A stretch of DNA of 63,106 nucleotides from CAZJQD01 sp964548165 [NCBI: uncultured bacterium] (GCA_964548165.1 CAZJQD010000011.1:17532-80637); one strand, 5' to 3'. Positions 18,205 through 28,084 are shown, numbered from the stretch's first letter. Made by a program: numbers and translations. Notes: a model not told the origin generated them from the letters alone.

Positions 18205-19661
18205 GCGTTCCTGCGACGCGCATACGCGCGCTCAACGATCGCGCGCTCCGCTCAGAAGGGGAGTGGGTGCTGTACTGGATGTCCGGTGCGCGCCGCCGCC
18301 ATCACAACTTCGCGCTCCAGCGCGCGGTCGAGCTGGCCCGGGATCTGCGGCGCCCGCTCGTCATCGCCTCCGACCTCCGCCGCGACATGCCGTGGGCGTC
18401 CGTGCGTCTTCACCGCTTCCTCCTCCAGGGAATGCTCTCTGCCGTCCTCACCCGCCGCCCCGGCGGCGTGCGGTTCCTTCCCCTCATCGAGCGGAAGGCC
18501 GGCGCCGCGACGCGCGCGATCAAGGCCCTGGCAGGTCGGGCCGCGGCCGTCGTCGTCGATGATCAGCCGTGGGCGGACACGGCCACGCTCCAGCGAACGC
18601 TTGCGGACGCGTGCCCGGTCGCCTGCGAGGCCGTCGACGCGTGGGGGCTCCTGCCGCTCTCCGTCCCGCCGCTCGTGTACCCGACCGCGTTCTCGTTTCG
18701 CTGTCACCTCCAGAAGGTCCTCGCCGCGCATCTTTCGCGGGTGCCGGAGCCTGACCCTCTGGCCGGATTGCGCCTGCCGCGCGTTCCCGCCCTTCCAGAA
18801 TTTCCCGGGCTCGCGCGGGCCGACGCGGAGGCGCTGGTGCCTCTCATTGCGGATCCGTCCGCGCTCGGCGTCGACGCGTCCGTGGGCGCCGGCATCGTGG
18901 ATGGTGGCTCGCGCGCCGCGCTCGCCGCGTGGAGGCGCTTTCGCGACGATAACCTTGGGCGCTACGGCCAGGAACGCAACCATCCGGACGAGGACGTCTC
19001 CAGCGGGCTCTCGCCCTACCTGCACCACGGCCAGGTTGCCGTCCACGCCATCTGGGCCGATCTCGTCCGTCGCTACGATTGGTCGCCCGATCGGATCGGC
19101 AAGAAGATCGGCGGCAAGAAGGAGGGGTGGTGGGGACTGCCGCCGGCGGTGGAGGCCTTCCTCGATGAGCTGATCACGTGGCGGGAGCTGGGAGCGAATT
19201 TCTGTGCGCGGCGAGACGATTTCGCCAGCTACGAATCCCTGCCGGCCTGGGCGCGGCTGACGCTGGAGAAGCATGAGCGCGACCCGCGCCCTCATCTTTA
19301 TACGCGCGATCAACTCGAAGGCGCCAGGACCCATGACGCCGTCTGGAACGCGGCCCAGCGCCAGCTCGTCGCCGAGGGTCGCCTGCACAACTACCTGCGG
19401 ATGCTCTGGGGCAAGAAGATCCTCGAGTGGTCGCCGTCGCCGCGCGATGCGGCGGAGACGATGATCGCCCTGAACAACCGCTACGCCCTCGATGGGCAGG
19501 ACCCCAATTCGTACTCCGGCATCTTCTGGGTGCTCGGGCGCTATGACCGTCCGTGGGCGCCCGAGCGCCCGATCTACGGCTCGATCCGCTACATGAGCTC
19601 GGAGAACACGATCCGCAAGCTCCGGATGAAGCAGTATCTCGAGCGTTACGCCGGCGGTTGA
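18201..19661 (+). CDS. Class II CPD photolyase
   Basis: 486 residues. The N-terminal photolyase alpha/beta domain begins with GEWVLYWMSGARRRHHNFAL; the C-terminal helical FAD domain contains LSPYLHHGQVA, NFCARRDDFASYESLPAWA, RLHNYLRMLWGKKILEW and the GRYDRPWAPERPIYGSIR segment. These are hallmarks of class II photolyases, which split cyclobutane pyrimidine dimers using light and reduced FAD. Length is normal. The ATG lies in an ATGA overlap with the upstream membrane protein gene, an unexpected operon partner. Confidence is high for class II because of the MLWGKKILEW block. Confidence 0.94.
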   Translation: MSVPATRIRALNDRALRSEGEWVLYWMSGARRRHHNFALQRAVELARDLRRPLVIASDLRRDMPWASVRLHRFLLQGMLSAVLTRRPGGVRFLPLIERKAGAATRAIKALAGRAAAVVVDDQPWADTATLQRTLADACPVACEAVDAWGLLPLSVPPLVYPTAFSFRCHLQKVLAAHLSRVPEPDPLAGLRLPRVPALPEFPGLARADAEALVPLIADPSALGVDASVGAGIVDGGSRAALAAWRRFRDDNLGRYGQERNHPDEDVSSGLSPYLHHGQVAVHAIWADLVRRYDWSPDRIGKKIGGKKEGWWGLPPAVEAFLDELITWRELGANFCARRDDFASYESLPAWARLTLEKHERDPRPHLYTRDQLEGARTHDAVWNAAQRQLVAEGRLHNYLRMLWGKKILEWSPSPRDAAETMIALNNRYALDGQDPNSYSGIFWVLGRYDRPWAPERPIYGSIRYMSSENTIRKLRMKQYLERYAGG

Positions 19662-19794
19662 GGGGTTTGGGGTGGCGCGTAGCGAACGGCCCGTCCCATG
19701 AACCGGGCCCGAAGACCTGGTAGTGGTTTCCTAAGGTCACCCTCCGGCCTCCATCTTCCAGGAAAGGGCCTTCGGTCGACCTTGCGAAGCCGGC

Positions 19795-19861
19795 TGTAGC
19801 CTGATCTTTCTCCGTGCCTCGGTGTCTCCGTGGTTCAATTGTGTCCATGCGTCAGGCTACA
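19795..19861. repeat. Dispersed CACAGAG-type repeat, half element (copy B)
   Basis: A single inverted-orientation arm (TTTCTCCGTGCCTCGG and following units) is enclosed by perfect ten-base inverted ends: TGTAGCCTGA at 19795-19804 and TCAGGCTACA at 19852-19861. Compared with copies A and C it lacks one arm and the interior, as if deleted internally with the ends kept. The rest of the 19662-19869 gap shows no gene, only a G/C-rich spacer. Confidence 0.7.
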
Positions 19862-19869
19862 CTCGACCC

Positions 19870-20718
19870 GTGCATGTTCTCGTCTACGAGAATCCGCGCG
19901 CGGGGGGGGCATCGCGTACGCGGGTGGATGCCGCCGTCTCGCTCCTTCGCGATGCGGGATGGCGCGTGGAACGCGAGCTGCCGCAGGACGCCAATGCTCT
20001 CGGCGAAGCGGGCAGGCGTCCTCCGGACGTCGACGCCGTGATCCTCGCGGGCGGGGACGGCACGCTCTCCACCTACCTCCAGTCGTTTCCCGCGTCGGGA
20101 CCGCCGATCGGACTCCTGCCGGTCGGGACCGCAAACGTCGTGGCCCGCGATCTCGGCCTGCCGCTCGATCCGGTCGCGGCGGCTTCGGCGTTGCTGGACG
20201 CGACGCCCGTGCCCGTGGATATGGGCCTCGTGACAGGGGCGAATCGTTCACCGAGGAGGTTCATCCTCTCGGCGAGCGCGGGCGATATCGGCGCCGCGGT
20301 CGAGGCGGTCTCGGCGCCCCTGAAGCGCATCCTCGGTGGAGGCGCCTACGGGGTCAGCTTCGCAGCGTCGGTATGGCGGTGGCGCTCGCTGACGGTGATC
20401 GTCGACGGCGCGCGGGTCCTCGCAGGAAGCGTGATCGTGACCGCGACGCGTCATTACGCCGGAGGATTCGTCCTGGATTCGTCCTCGCGGCCCGGTGACG
20501 GTTGGCTCGACGTCTACATCGTTCCGCCGGGCCCCGCCGCCGCGGCGGCCTTCGCGCAGGCCGCCGCTCGTCACCGCTTGCGCGCCCACCGCGCCCGCGA
20601 GATCCAGATCGAGACGGACAGCGCGCTCGAGTGCGACGGCGATCCGGCCGGACGAGCACCCTGCACGATCGCGATCGATCGGCAGGTACACCTCCTGGGT
20701 CCTGCAATCAGGTCATGA
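19870..20718 (+). CDS. Diacylglycerol/sphingosine-kinase-like lipid kinase (YegS/DagK family)
   Basis: 282 residues. The catalytic domain shows VLVYENPRAGG at the start, the AVILAGGDGTLSTYL motif of the DAGK fold, and LLPVGTANVVARDLGLP, where GTAN contacts the nucleotide. It probably phosphorylates diacylglycerol or another membrane lipid or polyprenol at the inner membrane. I chose the GTG at 19870 because longer starts lie within the repeat element. A TACACT hexamer six bases upstream, partly formed by the repeat's terminal bases, may be its -10. The ATG of the next gene overlaps its stop. Confidence 0.85.
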   Translation: MHVLVYENPRAGGASRTRVDAAVSLLRDAGWRVERELPQDANALGEAGRRPPDVDAVILAGGDGTLSTYLQSFPASGPPIGLLPVGTANVVARDLGLPLDPVAAASALLDATPVPVDMGLVTGANRSPRRFILSASAGDIGAAVEAVSAPLKRILGGGAYGVSFAASVWRWRSLTVIVDGARVLAGSVIVTATRHYAGGFVLDSSSRPGDGWLDVYIVPPGPAAAAAFAQAAARHRLRAHRAREIQIETDSALECDGDPAGRAPCTIAIDRQVHLLGPAIRS

Positions 20719-22499
20719 CGGCTCCTGTCTCCATCACCGCCGATCCGCGGCCGCCTGCCCCCCGAGCCCGTCGCCCGCCCGGATGGGAGGGCATCCTCTT
20801 CGCGGTTGTGGGCGCCCTGACGTTCCACGCCTTGTACGGGAGTCTCGGTTTCAATCCGACGGACGAGGGGTTTCTCCTTGCCCAGTCGCGCCGGCTCCTC
20901 GACGGGGCCATCCCTCACCTCGACTTTCTCTCGCCGCGGCCCGTCGGTTCCCCGCTCCTCCACGCGCATCTTCTCCTCTGGGCCGGTGAGCGGATCTTCT
21001 GGTGGGGACGCGCGGTCGCGGCCCTGGAGGTCATGGCGACGGCCTGGCTCTGGGCCGCGCTCATTGCCGGCGCCGGGATCGGGCTGACGAACCGAGGCGT
21101 TCGCCTCGCGCTGGCGACGGCCGCCGCCGCAGTCGCCGTCCACACGTTCCCGGTCATGCCCTGGCATACGGTGGATGGAATCTTCCTCGTCCTCTGGGGC
21201 CTCTGGTTGGCCCGGACTTCGCTCACCACGTGGCGCGACGATCCTGCGCGCGCCCTCCTCGGTTGTTTCGTCGCCGGCTACGCCGTGCTCTGCCGCCAGA
21301 ACCTGGCGCCCGCCGTCCTCCTGGTTCCCCTGGTCGCCGGTCGCTGGCGCGATCCGCGAGCGTGGATCGCTCTTGCCCTTCCCGGCCTGATCTACGCGGC
21401 CGCTCTGGCGCTGGGCGGGGCGCTCCCCGAGGCGATCCGCCAGGTGACGGCCAACACCGGATCGCTTCTGGGCGTCGCCACCATCGGCCTTCGCCTGGAT
21501 CCACCCTGGCCCATCGTCGGCGTATTCACAGGACTGGGCGCCGCGATCCTGGCGGTTCTCGGTCGCCCGGTGACGAGAATCTCCGCCGCGGCCTTCTTGA
21601 TGATGCCCCTGGTCGGCGCGGCCTGGCAGTCCGCGTCGTCGTCGCCGTGGGGCATACCGATCCAGGGTTGGCTGGCCTGGGGCGGTCTCCTGGGTTTCCT
21701 CCCGGCGCTCCTTGCCCGCGGCCCCGCCCTTCGCGCCGCCCTTCCGCTCTCCCTGTTCGCTCTCCTCCTCGGATCGACCTCCGCGATCTCGCTGGGACAC
21801 GCGGCGCCCAGCCTGGCCGGGGGTGGAGCCTGGCTTCTCCTGGCCGCCTTCGGCGAACGGCTCCTGCCGCCCGTGACGAGCGATCGGCAGGCACGGCTTC
21901 GCCTCCTGGCCCTGGTGGCGTTTCTCATCGCGCTGGGCGCGCGGTTCCACGACGGGAGGACCTCGCTCGTGTACATGGATCGCTCTGCGCGCGAGCTGAC
22001 GCGCGATGCGGGAACGGCTCTCCCGGGCGCGTCTGGCCTGCTGACCTGTGACACCACGTGGGCGATGCTGACGGCCTGGAGGGCGAACGCGGCGGAGTTG
22101 GATCGTCTTTCGGGTTCCGCGCGCTGGGCGGTCGTGCCCGATCTCGCCGCGACCTGGGTCCTCTCATCCCGCGCCAACCCCCTGCCTGCCGATTGGCTCT
22201 ATCCGGTCGAGCTCTCCTCCCCGGGCGCGCGTGAACGCGTCGGCGCCGCGCTTCTCGGCCCCGGCGGCCCCGACGCCGTGATCCTCCAGCGCTATGACGC
22301 CGCGTCCCTGCCCTGGAGGCTCCAGCCCGCGGACACTTCGGCGCTTCCCGCGCTCGCGATCGTGACCTCGACCTGGGATCTCGCGCGCGACGATGACTGG
22401 TTCCGCGTTTACGCGCGACCGGGTTCCACGCTCGCCGCGTCCCTTGCCGGGGCGCGCGCCGCGGCAAGCACGGTTTCGAAAACCGATGGAGCGTACTGA
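20715..22499 (+). CDS. GT-C-like polytopic membrane protein
   Basis: 594 residues with about ten to twelve hydrophobic segments. The first outside loop contains FNPTDEGFLLAQSRRLLDG followed by IPHLDFLSPRP; the DEG acidic pair resembles the catalytic loop of ArnT/PMT-type enzymes. The C-terminal 150 residues are soluble (CDTTWAMLTAWRAN, VILQRYDAASLPW). A lipid-donor glycosyltransferase is the best guess, with no family name assured. Overlaps the lipid kinase stop by ATGA and precedes the TPR-like lipoprotein gene by four bases. Confidence 0.65.
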   Translation: MTAPVSITADPRPPAPRARRPPGWEGILFAVVGALTFHALYGSLGFNPTDEGFLLAQSRRLLDGAIPHLDFLSPRPVGSPLLHAHLLLWAGERIFWWGRAVAALEVMATAWLWAALIAGAGIGLTNRGVRLALATAAAAVAVHTFPVMPWHTVDGIFLVLWGLWLARTSLTTWRDDPARALLGCFVAGYAVLCRQNLAPAVLLVPLVAGRWRDPRAWIALALPGLIYAAALALGGALPEAIRQVTANTGSLLGVATIGLRLDPPWPIVGVFTGLGAAILAVLGRPVTRISAAAFLMMPLVGAAWQSASSSPWGIPIQGWLAWGGLLGFLPALLARGPALRAALPLSLFALLLGSTSAISLGHAAPSLAGGGAWLLLAAFGERLLPPVTSDRQARLRLLALVAFLIALGARFHDGRTSLVYMDRSARELTRDAGTALPGASGLLTCDTTWAMLTAWRANAAELDRLSGSARWAVVPDLAATWVLSSRANPLPADWLYPVELSSPGARERVGAALLGPGGPDAVILQRYDAASLPWRLQPADTSALPALAIVTSTWDLARDDDWFRVYARPGSTLAASLAGARAAASTVSKTDGAY

Positions 22500-22503
22500 C
22501 CGC

Positions 22504-25134
22504 ATGAGCCGCTCGCATCTCGTGGCGCTTGCCCTGGTCGCGGTCAGTCTCGGCGCGTGTGGCGGAGAGCGCGCGCGACAACCTGTTGCGTTCGAGGGCC
22601 CGGTATCCGCCAGTGAACAGGAGGCCTGGAACGAATTGGCGGAGCAACTCGCGCGGCGCGGATCGGACGTGGCCATTCGCGTGCGCGTTGAAGGGCGCGA
22701 CGTCCACGTCGAGCCCGGCGGCCAGACCTACGAGCGGGCGTCCCCGCGCGCGCTCTCGCGAGCCATGGTCGCCGTCGCAATGCACGTGCAGGGCTCGGAG
22801 GGGGAGCTGAAGGGTGAGGATCTGCCGAGGGCGGAGTCGTTCCTGGACGAGGACTTCCGCCGGGAATCCTGGGACAAGCTCGCCCCCGGATCCGATGCCT
22901 CGGCCGCCCTCTTGCGCGAGGGGGCCGCGCAGGCGGCTGTCCTCGCTTTTCTCTTCCAGTCCCAGCAGGGCGCGTTTCCCGCGCGCCGGCTGGCGGCGCG
23001 CTCCCTGGCCCTCGAGGCCATGGCGCGAGCGCTGTCCGGACCGGATGCGGAGGACCCGTTGCTCCTGGCACTCCAGGTCGTCGCGCTGGGTCGACCGGAC
23101 GAGGCGCTGTCCCTTCTCGACACCGCGGTCTCTGTGCCCGCCCGTTCGCTGGCGGCTTTGCTCAGGACCGATGTGGAGGCGCTGAAGAGCGAGGAATCGG
23201 CGATGGGCGTGACCTTCCGGATACTCTCCCGCCGGAGGGACGCGCGTCGCCTCGGCGGAGATGAGTTGCACCTGCTCGATCGGATCGCGCCGGAGGCGAT
23301 CATCCTGCGGCAGTTGATCGCCGCGCACTGCGATGTCTCGCTGGGGCATGACCTGAGCCAGAGGGTGATCCTGCTGGCGACGGGACGCGCGCGACGGATC
23401 TTGAGCTCTGGCGCGGACCCGGCCTACGAGGATGTCGACGAGGCGCTCCAGGGATTCGCCCGCGATCGCCGCGCGGCCGAGACTGGCATCGACCCGCTGC
23501 TCCGGGATCTCGCCGAGGGTCTTGTCCAGCTGGCGCTCCACGTCCGCTGCGATTTCCTCATGAATCGCTACGGTCACGAGCCATCGGCTCACGCCTTCGC
23601 CGAGGATATCGCGCGAGCCCTGGGAGACGATCATCCCGTTGCCGCCTACAGCCTGCTCCGTATCAAGCGGCCAACCCAGGACGAGGCCGCGGCCTACGCG
23701 CGGGCGGTCGCAGCGCTTCCCGATCGGTCGCGGGCCGAGGCCGCTGTCGCCTACCTTCACGCTCACGCCCGTGAGCGCGCGCGAGAGCTCTACGAGCGCC
23801 TCGAGGACGAGATCGATGACGAGGACGTCGTTCCCTTGAAGCGTCTCGCCTCGGTGGCGCACGATCCCTTCCGGCACCGCAACAAGCGCACGCAGTTCGC
23901 GACGCGCGCGCTTGTCGTGGATCCCTACGACCCTCAGCTCTACTTCTGGGCCTCGGACGCCGCCTTCGAGAAGGGGATTGAGCTCCTGCCCCACTCGTAC
24001 GCGATGATCCGCGAGAAGGCATCTCGCATCGCGAACCGGACGTTCACGTACGAGCGGGATGCGGAGGAGGCGATTCGCTACCTGGAGAGCGCGAGGGCGA
24101 TGGTCTCCGACGATTCGGACCTGGTCTGGACGCTGGGGCGGTGGCAGATCGCTCTTGGGCGGCACGAGGAGGGGATCGCCAACTGGCGGCTCTGGATCGA
24201 CCACCACGCGGATCGCGGCGTCACCCGGGCCAACGCTTTCGGCCAGCTCGGCCCCGTTCTCTTCGAGGCGGGCCGGAAGGACGAGGCCCTGGCCGCTCTC
24301 GAGGAGGCGGCGCGCTCGTACGCCGCCACGCCGCTGCGCTCGTATGCGGCCGTCCTGGAGGCCTCGGGTCGCGTTCGGGAAGCCGAGAAGGTCTACCGCG
24401 CGCTCGTCGAACGCTATCCGGGGATCACCTGGGTCTGGCTGGCCGCCTTCTACGATCGGATAGGGAGGCCGCGCGAGGCCGAGCTGCTCTACCGCGCACA
24501 GGCGCCGCGAGCGGCCACCGTCGACGAGCGGCGCGAGCTCTTCCGGCGCATTCTCTATCTGCGTCCCGAGCGGATCGCCTGGCTCTACCGCGAGAAGCTC
24601 CTGCCGCGCTCCAATCCCTATGACGACGGCAATTTCGCGATCGCGCTGGCGCTCACGCGAAAAGCGAAGGAGGCGTTGCGCGTTCTCGAGGAAGGGGAGA
24701 GCGCCGGTCGCATGAACCCCTCGACGATCTGGTTCCATTACGTCCTGCTCATCAAGGAGCGTGGACTACCGGCGGCGAGGGCCTATCTCGAACGGAGCCG
24801 CTGGCGTCTCACCACTCCCGCCTACCAGCGCGATATCCTCGCCGCCCTCGACGGCACGGTCGATCCCGAGGAGATCCTCGAGCGGCAGGCCGGCACGTCC
24901 TATAACGGCACGTATCAATCGACGCTTTGCCCCGTGATCGCCTTCACCTGGAAGGCAGAGGGTCGAAACGGCGCCGAGGCATGGATGGAGCGGAGCGCGC
25001 GATCGACCTTCGAGACGTTCTACCTGCCTCTTCTGGCGCGCGCCGAGCTGGGTATTCCCCCCGGAGACTGGTGGAGGGTTGCTTCCCCGCGGGCCGCGAT
25101 CCGCGAGGCCAGCGGCCTGCCGCTGTACTACTAG
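22504..25134 (+). CDS. Large helical-repeat (TPR-like) lipoprotein
   Basis: 876 residues. A lipoprotein signal with LGAC lipobox (cysteine 19) indicates export and lipid anchoring. The rest is alpha-helical; from about residue 540 onward, TPR-like pairs appear (RDAEEAIRYLESARAM, HEEGIANWRLWIDHH, GRKDEALAALEEAARS, GRVREAEKVYRALVERYPG). No catalytic motif seen. TPR lipoproteins often scaffold envelope or polysaccharide machinery, so its operon with a GT-C-like gene is suggestive. Start 22504 gives a clean signal peptide; an ATG at 22486 is possible. It ends 60 bases before a convergent gene. Confidence 0.7.
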   Translation: MSRSHLVALALVAVSLGACGGERARQPVAFEGPVSASEQEAWNELAEQLARRGSDVAIRVRVEGRDVHVEPGGQTYERASPRALSRAMVAVAMHVQGSEGELKGEDLPRAESFLDEDFRRESWDKLAPGSDASAALLREGAAQAAVLAFLFQSQQGAFPARRLAARSLALEAMARALSGPDAEDPLLLALQVVALGRPDEALSLLDTAVSVPARSLAALLRTDVEALKSEESAMGVTFRILSRRRDARRLGGDELHLLDRIAPEAIILRQLIAAHCDVSLGHDLSQRVILLATGRARRILSSGADPAYEDVDEALQGFARDRRAAETGIDPLLRDLAEGLVQLALHVRCDFLMNRYGHEPSAHAFAEDIARALGDDHPVAAYSLLRIKRPTQDEAAAYARAVAALPDRSRAEAAVAYLHAHARERARELYERLEDEIDDEDVVPLKRLASVAHDPFRHRNKRTQFATRALVVDPYDPQLYFWASDAAFEKGIELLPHSYAMIREKASRIANRTFTYERDAEEAIRYLESARAMVSDDSDLVWTLGRWQIALGRHEEGIANWRLWIDHHADRGVTRANAFGQLGPVLFEAGRKDEALAALEEAARSYAATPLRSYAAVLEASGRVREAEKVYRALVERYPGITWVWLAAFYDRIGRPREAELLYRAQAPRAATVDERRELFRRILYLRPERIAWLYREKLLPRSNPYDDGNFAIALALTRKAKEALRVLEEGESAGRMNPSTIWFHYVLLIKERGLPAARAYLERSRWRLTTPAYQRDILAALDGTVDPEEILERQAGTSYNGTYQSTLCPVIAFTWKAEGRNGAEAWMERSARSTFETFYLPLLARAELGIPPGDWWRVASPRAAIREASGLPLYY

Positions 25135-25194
25135 ACGACTGCCCTCGCCACTGCGACGCCCTGAGCGGTGATTCGCCTGGAGGGACACGCCGTT

Positions 25195-26181
25195 TCAGGA
25201 ACGAGGCATCTCCAGGAGCACCTTGAGCGTGCCGCGGGTTCCGGCGACCGCGAATGCTTCCGGCGCGGCGGTGAGCGGGAACCGGGCGGCGACGAGCGCC
25301 TCTACCGGGATGGTGCCGCGCTCCAGGAGCGCGAGGGCGGGAGCGAAGGGGCCGCAGCGCGACCCGACGACCTTCAGTTCATCGATGACGATGCCGGCGG
25401 CGTGAAACCGCGGCGGCTCGGCCGTCGTCGTCTTCAAGACGATCGTGCCGCGCGGCGCGACGTGCGCGAGCGCGGTGCCGAGGCCCTCGGGCCGGCCCGT
25501 GCACTCCACGACCACGGGCCAGCGGCCTTCCAGCGCGTCGGCATCGAGAACGGCGACGCCCGTCCCGTGGAAGAGGGGAGAGCGTTCGACGGCGTGTCGT
25601 CCGTAGAGCGAGACGGCGTGGCCGGCCGCGGCCAGGACGAACGCAGTGAGCGTCCCGAGCTTGCCGTCGCCGAGCACGGCGACCTCGGTGCCACCCGCGG
25701 GCAGGAGTCCCTGCTCGAGGATGCGGCACGCGGCCGCGATCGGCTCGGTGAAGGTCGCCGCGGTATCGCTGACGGAGTCGGGCACGCGGTGCAGGTTGAG
25801 GGCCGGCAGGGTGAAGAGCTCGGCCATCGCGCCGTTGCGGCCGAGGATGCCCAGGACGGTTCTCCCGGGACAATGCCGGGAGTCGCCGCCGCGACAGTCC
25901 CGGCAATGTCCACAGCCGCAGTTGATCTCGCCCACGACGCGGGTGCCAGTCGGCCAGCCCGGCGACTCGGCCGCAACGCGCGCCACGAATTCGTGGCCGG
26001 GCACGCCGGTGAAATCCATGTAGCCCGCCGCCAGCTCCAGGTCGGTGCGGCAGATGCCGGTGAGGAGGGGCCGCAGGAGGACCTCGTCCGCCGGCACGGG
26101 TTGAGGGAGGTCATCGCGGAGACGAACAGACGAGGCGTTGCCTCGTGAACCTTCCGTGGACGCGATCCAAGCCCCGATCAT
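25195..26181 (-). CDS. Zinc-dependent alcohol dehydrogenase (MDR family)
   Basis: About 328 residues. The GroES-like domain carries CRTDLELAAGYMDFTGVPGHEFV, with the catalytic-zinc Cys and the His-Glu of GHE. INCGCGHCRDCRGGDSRHC supplies four cysteines for structural zinc. The nucleotide-binding domain has VAVLGDGKLGTLTAFVLAAAG. Substrate unknown; sorbitol-, threonine- or alcohol-type dehydrogenases share this layout. ATGs at 26181 and 26190 are in frame. I favour 26181 because TATCAT, a plausible -10, lies seven bases upstream and overlaps the other ATG; no Shine-Dalgarno exists for either. Divergent from the aminotransferase gene across a 180-base gap. Confidence 0.85.
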   Translation of the reverse strand: MIGAWIASTEGSRGNASSVRLRDDLPQPVPADEVLLRPLLTGICRTDLELAAGYMDFTGVPGHEFVARVAAESPGWPTGTRVVGEINCGCGHCRDCRGGDSRHCPGRTVLGILGRNGAMAELFTLPALNLHRVPDSVSDTAATFTEPIAAACRILEQGLLPAGGTEVAVLGDGKLGTLTAFVLAAAGHAVSLYGRHAVERSPLFHGTGVAVLDADALEGRWPVVVECTGRPEGLGTALAHVAPRGTIVLKTTTAEPPRFHAAGIVIDELKVVGSRCGPFAPALALLERGTIPVEALVAARFPLTAAPEAFAVAGTRGTLKVLLEMPRS

Positions 26182-26362
26182 GATCGTCATGATACACGAC
26201 GTCGCCGGCGAAATCCTGCGCGCGCGCCGCCCTGTCACTGCGGCGTCATCGCGGTACGGTCGATGGGCCCGGCGCAGAAGGGCGCGCCGGCCCGAGCTTT
26301 TCGGCGGGGGAGCGGCCGGTCCCGGGCTTCCTGCCTTGCGGGTCCTCGGCAAACATTCTAGG

Positions 26363-27493
26363 ATGACGCCGGTGAAACCCGGCCCGCTACGCTATCCCGT
26401 CTCCGAGCCTCTCATGGGTCGCACGGAGGTTGCGGCCGTCACGCGGTGCGTCGCAAGCGGGTGGGTTTCGTCCCTGGGCCCGGATGTCGCCGCCTTCGAG
26501 AGCGAGTTTGCCGCGTATTGTGGCGCTCGTCACGGCGTGGCGCTCAGCACCGGCACCGCGGCCCTCCACCTCGCCCTGGTTGCGCTCGGGATCGGTCGCG
26601 GCGATGACGTGATCGTCCCGGACATGACCTTCGTGGCGACCGCGAACGCCGTGGCCTACACCGGCGCCCGGGTCGTCACGGCCGACGTCGATCCCCTGAC
26701 CTGGAACCTCGATCCGCGATCGGTAGCCGGCCGGATTACGAGGCGCACGAAGGCGATCCTCCCCGTTCATCTCTTCGGGTTCCCGGCGGACATGCGCGGT
26801 ATCCGGCGCGCATCAGGCGGCACGGTCCCGCTCATCGAGGATGCCGCGGAATCCCACGGCGCCACGCTCGGAGGCGTCATGACCGGGACCATCGGGGTCA
26901 TGGGCTGTTTCAGCTTCTACGCGAACAAGGCGATGACGATGGGCGAGGGCGGATTCCTTGCCGTGCGCGGGGCCGCACTCGCGCGCCGCATCCGGTTCCT
27001 TCGCGACCACGCCATGGATCCCGATCGCAGGTACTACCATCCCGAGGTCGGGTTCAATTACCGCCTGACAGGTCTCCAGGCTGCGCTCGGTCGCGCCCAG
27101 CTCGGCCGGCTCGACGACATTCTTCGCCGCAAGCGGCGCAATGCGGCCGCCTACCGGGAGCGGCTCGCGGACATTCCCGGTCTCGAGTTTCAGCAGGCGA
27201 TCCCCGGGGCTGTCAGCTCCGAGTGGATGGTCTCGGTCCTTCTCCCTCCCGGACTGGACCGGGCCCGCGTTGCGGCGGATCTGCGGGCCGCGGGCATCGA
27301 TTCCCGTCCCTTCTTCCATCCGATCTCCTCGCTCCCGATGTTTCGCCAGCGGCGCGGGCGTGCGGCGGCCATGCTCCACGAGCGAGGCCTGACGCTCCCG
27401 TCGTCGGCCCTGCTTCGCGAGAGCGACATCGAGATCATCGCCGGCCACATGCGACGGATCTGCGGAGGGTCCGGCCGCGCCCGGCGCCGCTAG
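26363..27493 (+). CDS. DegT/DnrJ/EryC1-family PLP sugar aminotransferase
   Basis: 376 residues, normal family length. The PLP lysine is present: K189 in FYANKAMTMGEGG. Other family marks are STGTAALHLALVALGI, VPDMTFVATANAVAYTG, EDAAESHGA and GFNYRLTGLQAALG. Such enzymes put an amino group on a nucleotide-linked keto sugar for surface glycans or antibiotics. It is followed seven bases later by a GNAT acetyltransferase gene, a combination that could give an N-acylated amino sugar. Compare with the ColD-like paralogue at 38910, where this lysine is histidine. Confidence 0.92.
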   Translation: MTPVKPGPLRYPVSEPLMGRTEVAAVTRCVASGWVSSLGPDVAAFESEFAAYCGARHGVALSTGTAALHLALVALGIGRGDDVIVPDMTFVATANAVAYTGARVVTADVDPLTWNLDPRSVAGRITRRTKAILPVHLFGFPADMRGIRRASGGTVPLIEDAAESHGATLGGVMTGTIGVMGCFSFYANKAMTMGEGGFLAVRGAALARRIRFLRDHAMDPDRRYYHPEVGFNYRLTGLQAALGRAQLGRLDDILRRKRRNAAAYRERLADIPGLEFQQAIPGAVSSEWMVSVLLPPGLDRARVAADLRAAGIDSRPFFHPISSLPMFRQRRGRAAAMLHERGLTLPSSALLRESDIEIIAGHMRRICGGSGRARRR

Positions 27494-27499
27494 CCTTCC

Positions 27500-28084
27500 G
27501 TGACCGACGCCGCGCCTCCTCTACGGCCCCTCGCCGGCCCGGATGCGCCGTCGCTCGCGCGGCTTCACCGCCAGGAGTTGCCCGACAGCTTCCTTCCGCG
27601 GCTCGGTTCCGCGTTCCTCGTGGAGATGTACGGAATCCTCCTGGCGGAGCCGACGGTCTTTGGATTCGCGGCGGGGCCGGGTGAGCCCGAGGCGTTCGTG
27701 CTCTGCACGACCGACCGTGCGTCCGTGGACCGCGCGATCGGCGCCCGGCGTCTCTCCCTGCTGATCAAGGCCCTGCCGCGCCTCCTCGCGAGCCCGACTC
27801 TGCTCCTCGCCCTTGCGGACGGCCTGACGTACGCGGGGAAGGAACACGCCGCTCCGGCCGAGCTGGTCATCATCGTCGTCGACGGGCAGCGCAAGTCGCA
27901 GGGGATCGGCGCGCGGCTCATGGAAGCGACCCGGGCGGAGTTTCGCGCCCGCGGCGTGCCCCGGTGGTCGGTCACTGTCTCCCTGGACAATCCGCGCGCC
28001 TGCCGTTTCTACGAGCGCGAGCGGATGACGGCGGCGGGCACATTCCGGGTCTTCGGCCGCGCGATGCGCGAGTATGTCTCGTGA
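27500..28084 (+). CDS. GNAT-family N-acetyltransferase
   Basis: 194 residues. The acetyl-CoA pyrophosphate loop is visible as RKSQGIGARLMEATRAEF, preceded by the strand ELVIIVVDGQ; the C-terminal SLDNPRACRFYERERM is also typical of GNAT proteins. GTG start at 27500. Since it follows the sugar aminotransferase by seven bases, acylation of a new amino sugar is a reasonable inference, although GNAT targets vary widely. Its stop overlaps the GTG of the membrane protein downstream. Confidence 0.82.
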   Translation: MTDAAPPLRPLAGPDAPSLARLHRQELPDSFLPRLGSAFLVEMYGILLAEPTVFGFAAGPGEPEAFVLCTTDRASVDRAIGARRLSLLIKALPRLLASPTLLLALADGLTYAGKEHAAPAELVIIVVDGQRKSQGIGARLMEATRAEFRARGVPRWSVTVSLDNPRACRFYERERMTAAGTFRVFGRAMREYVS

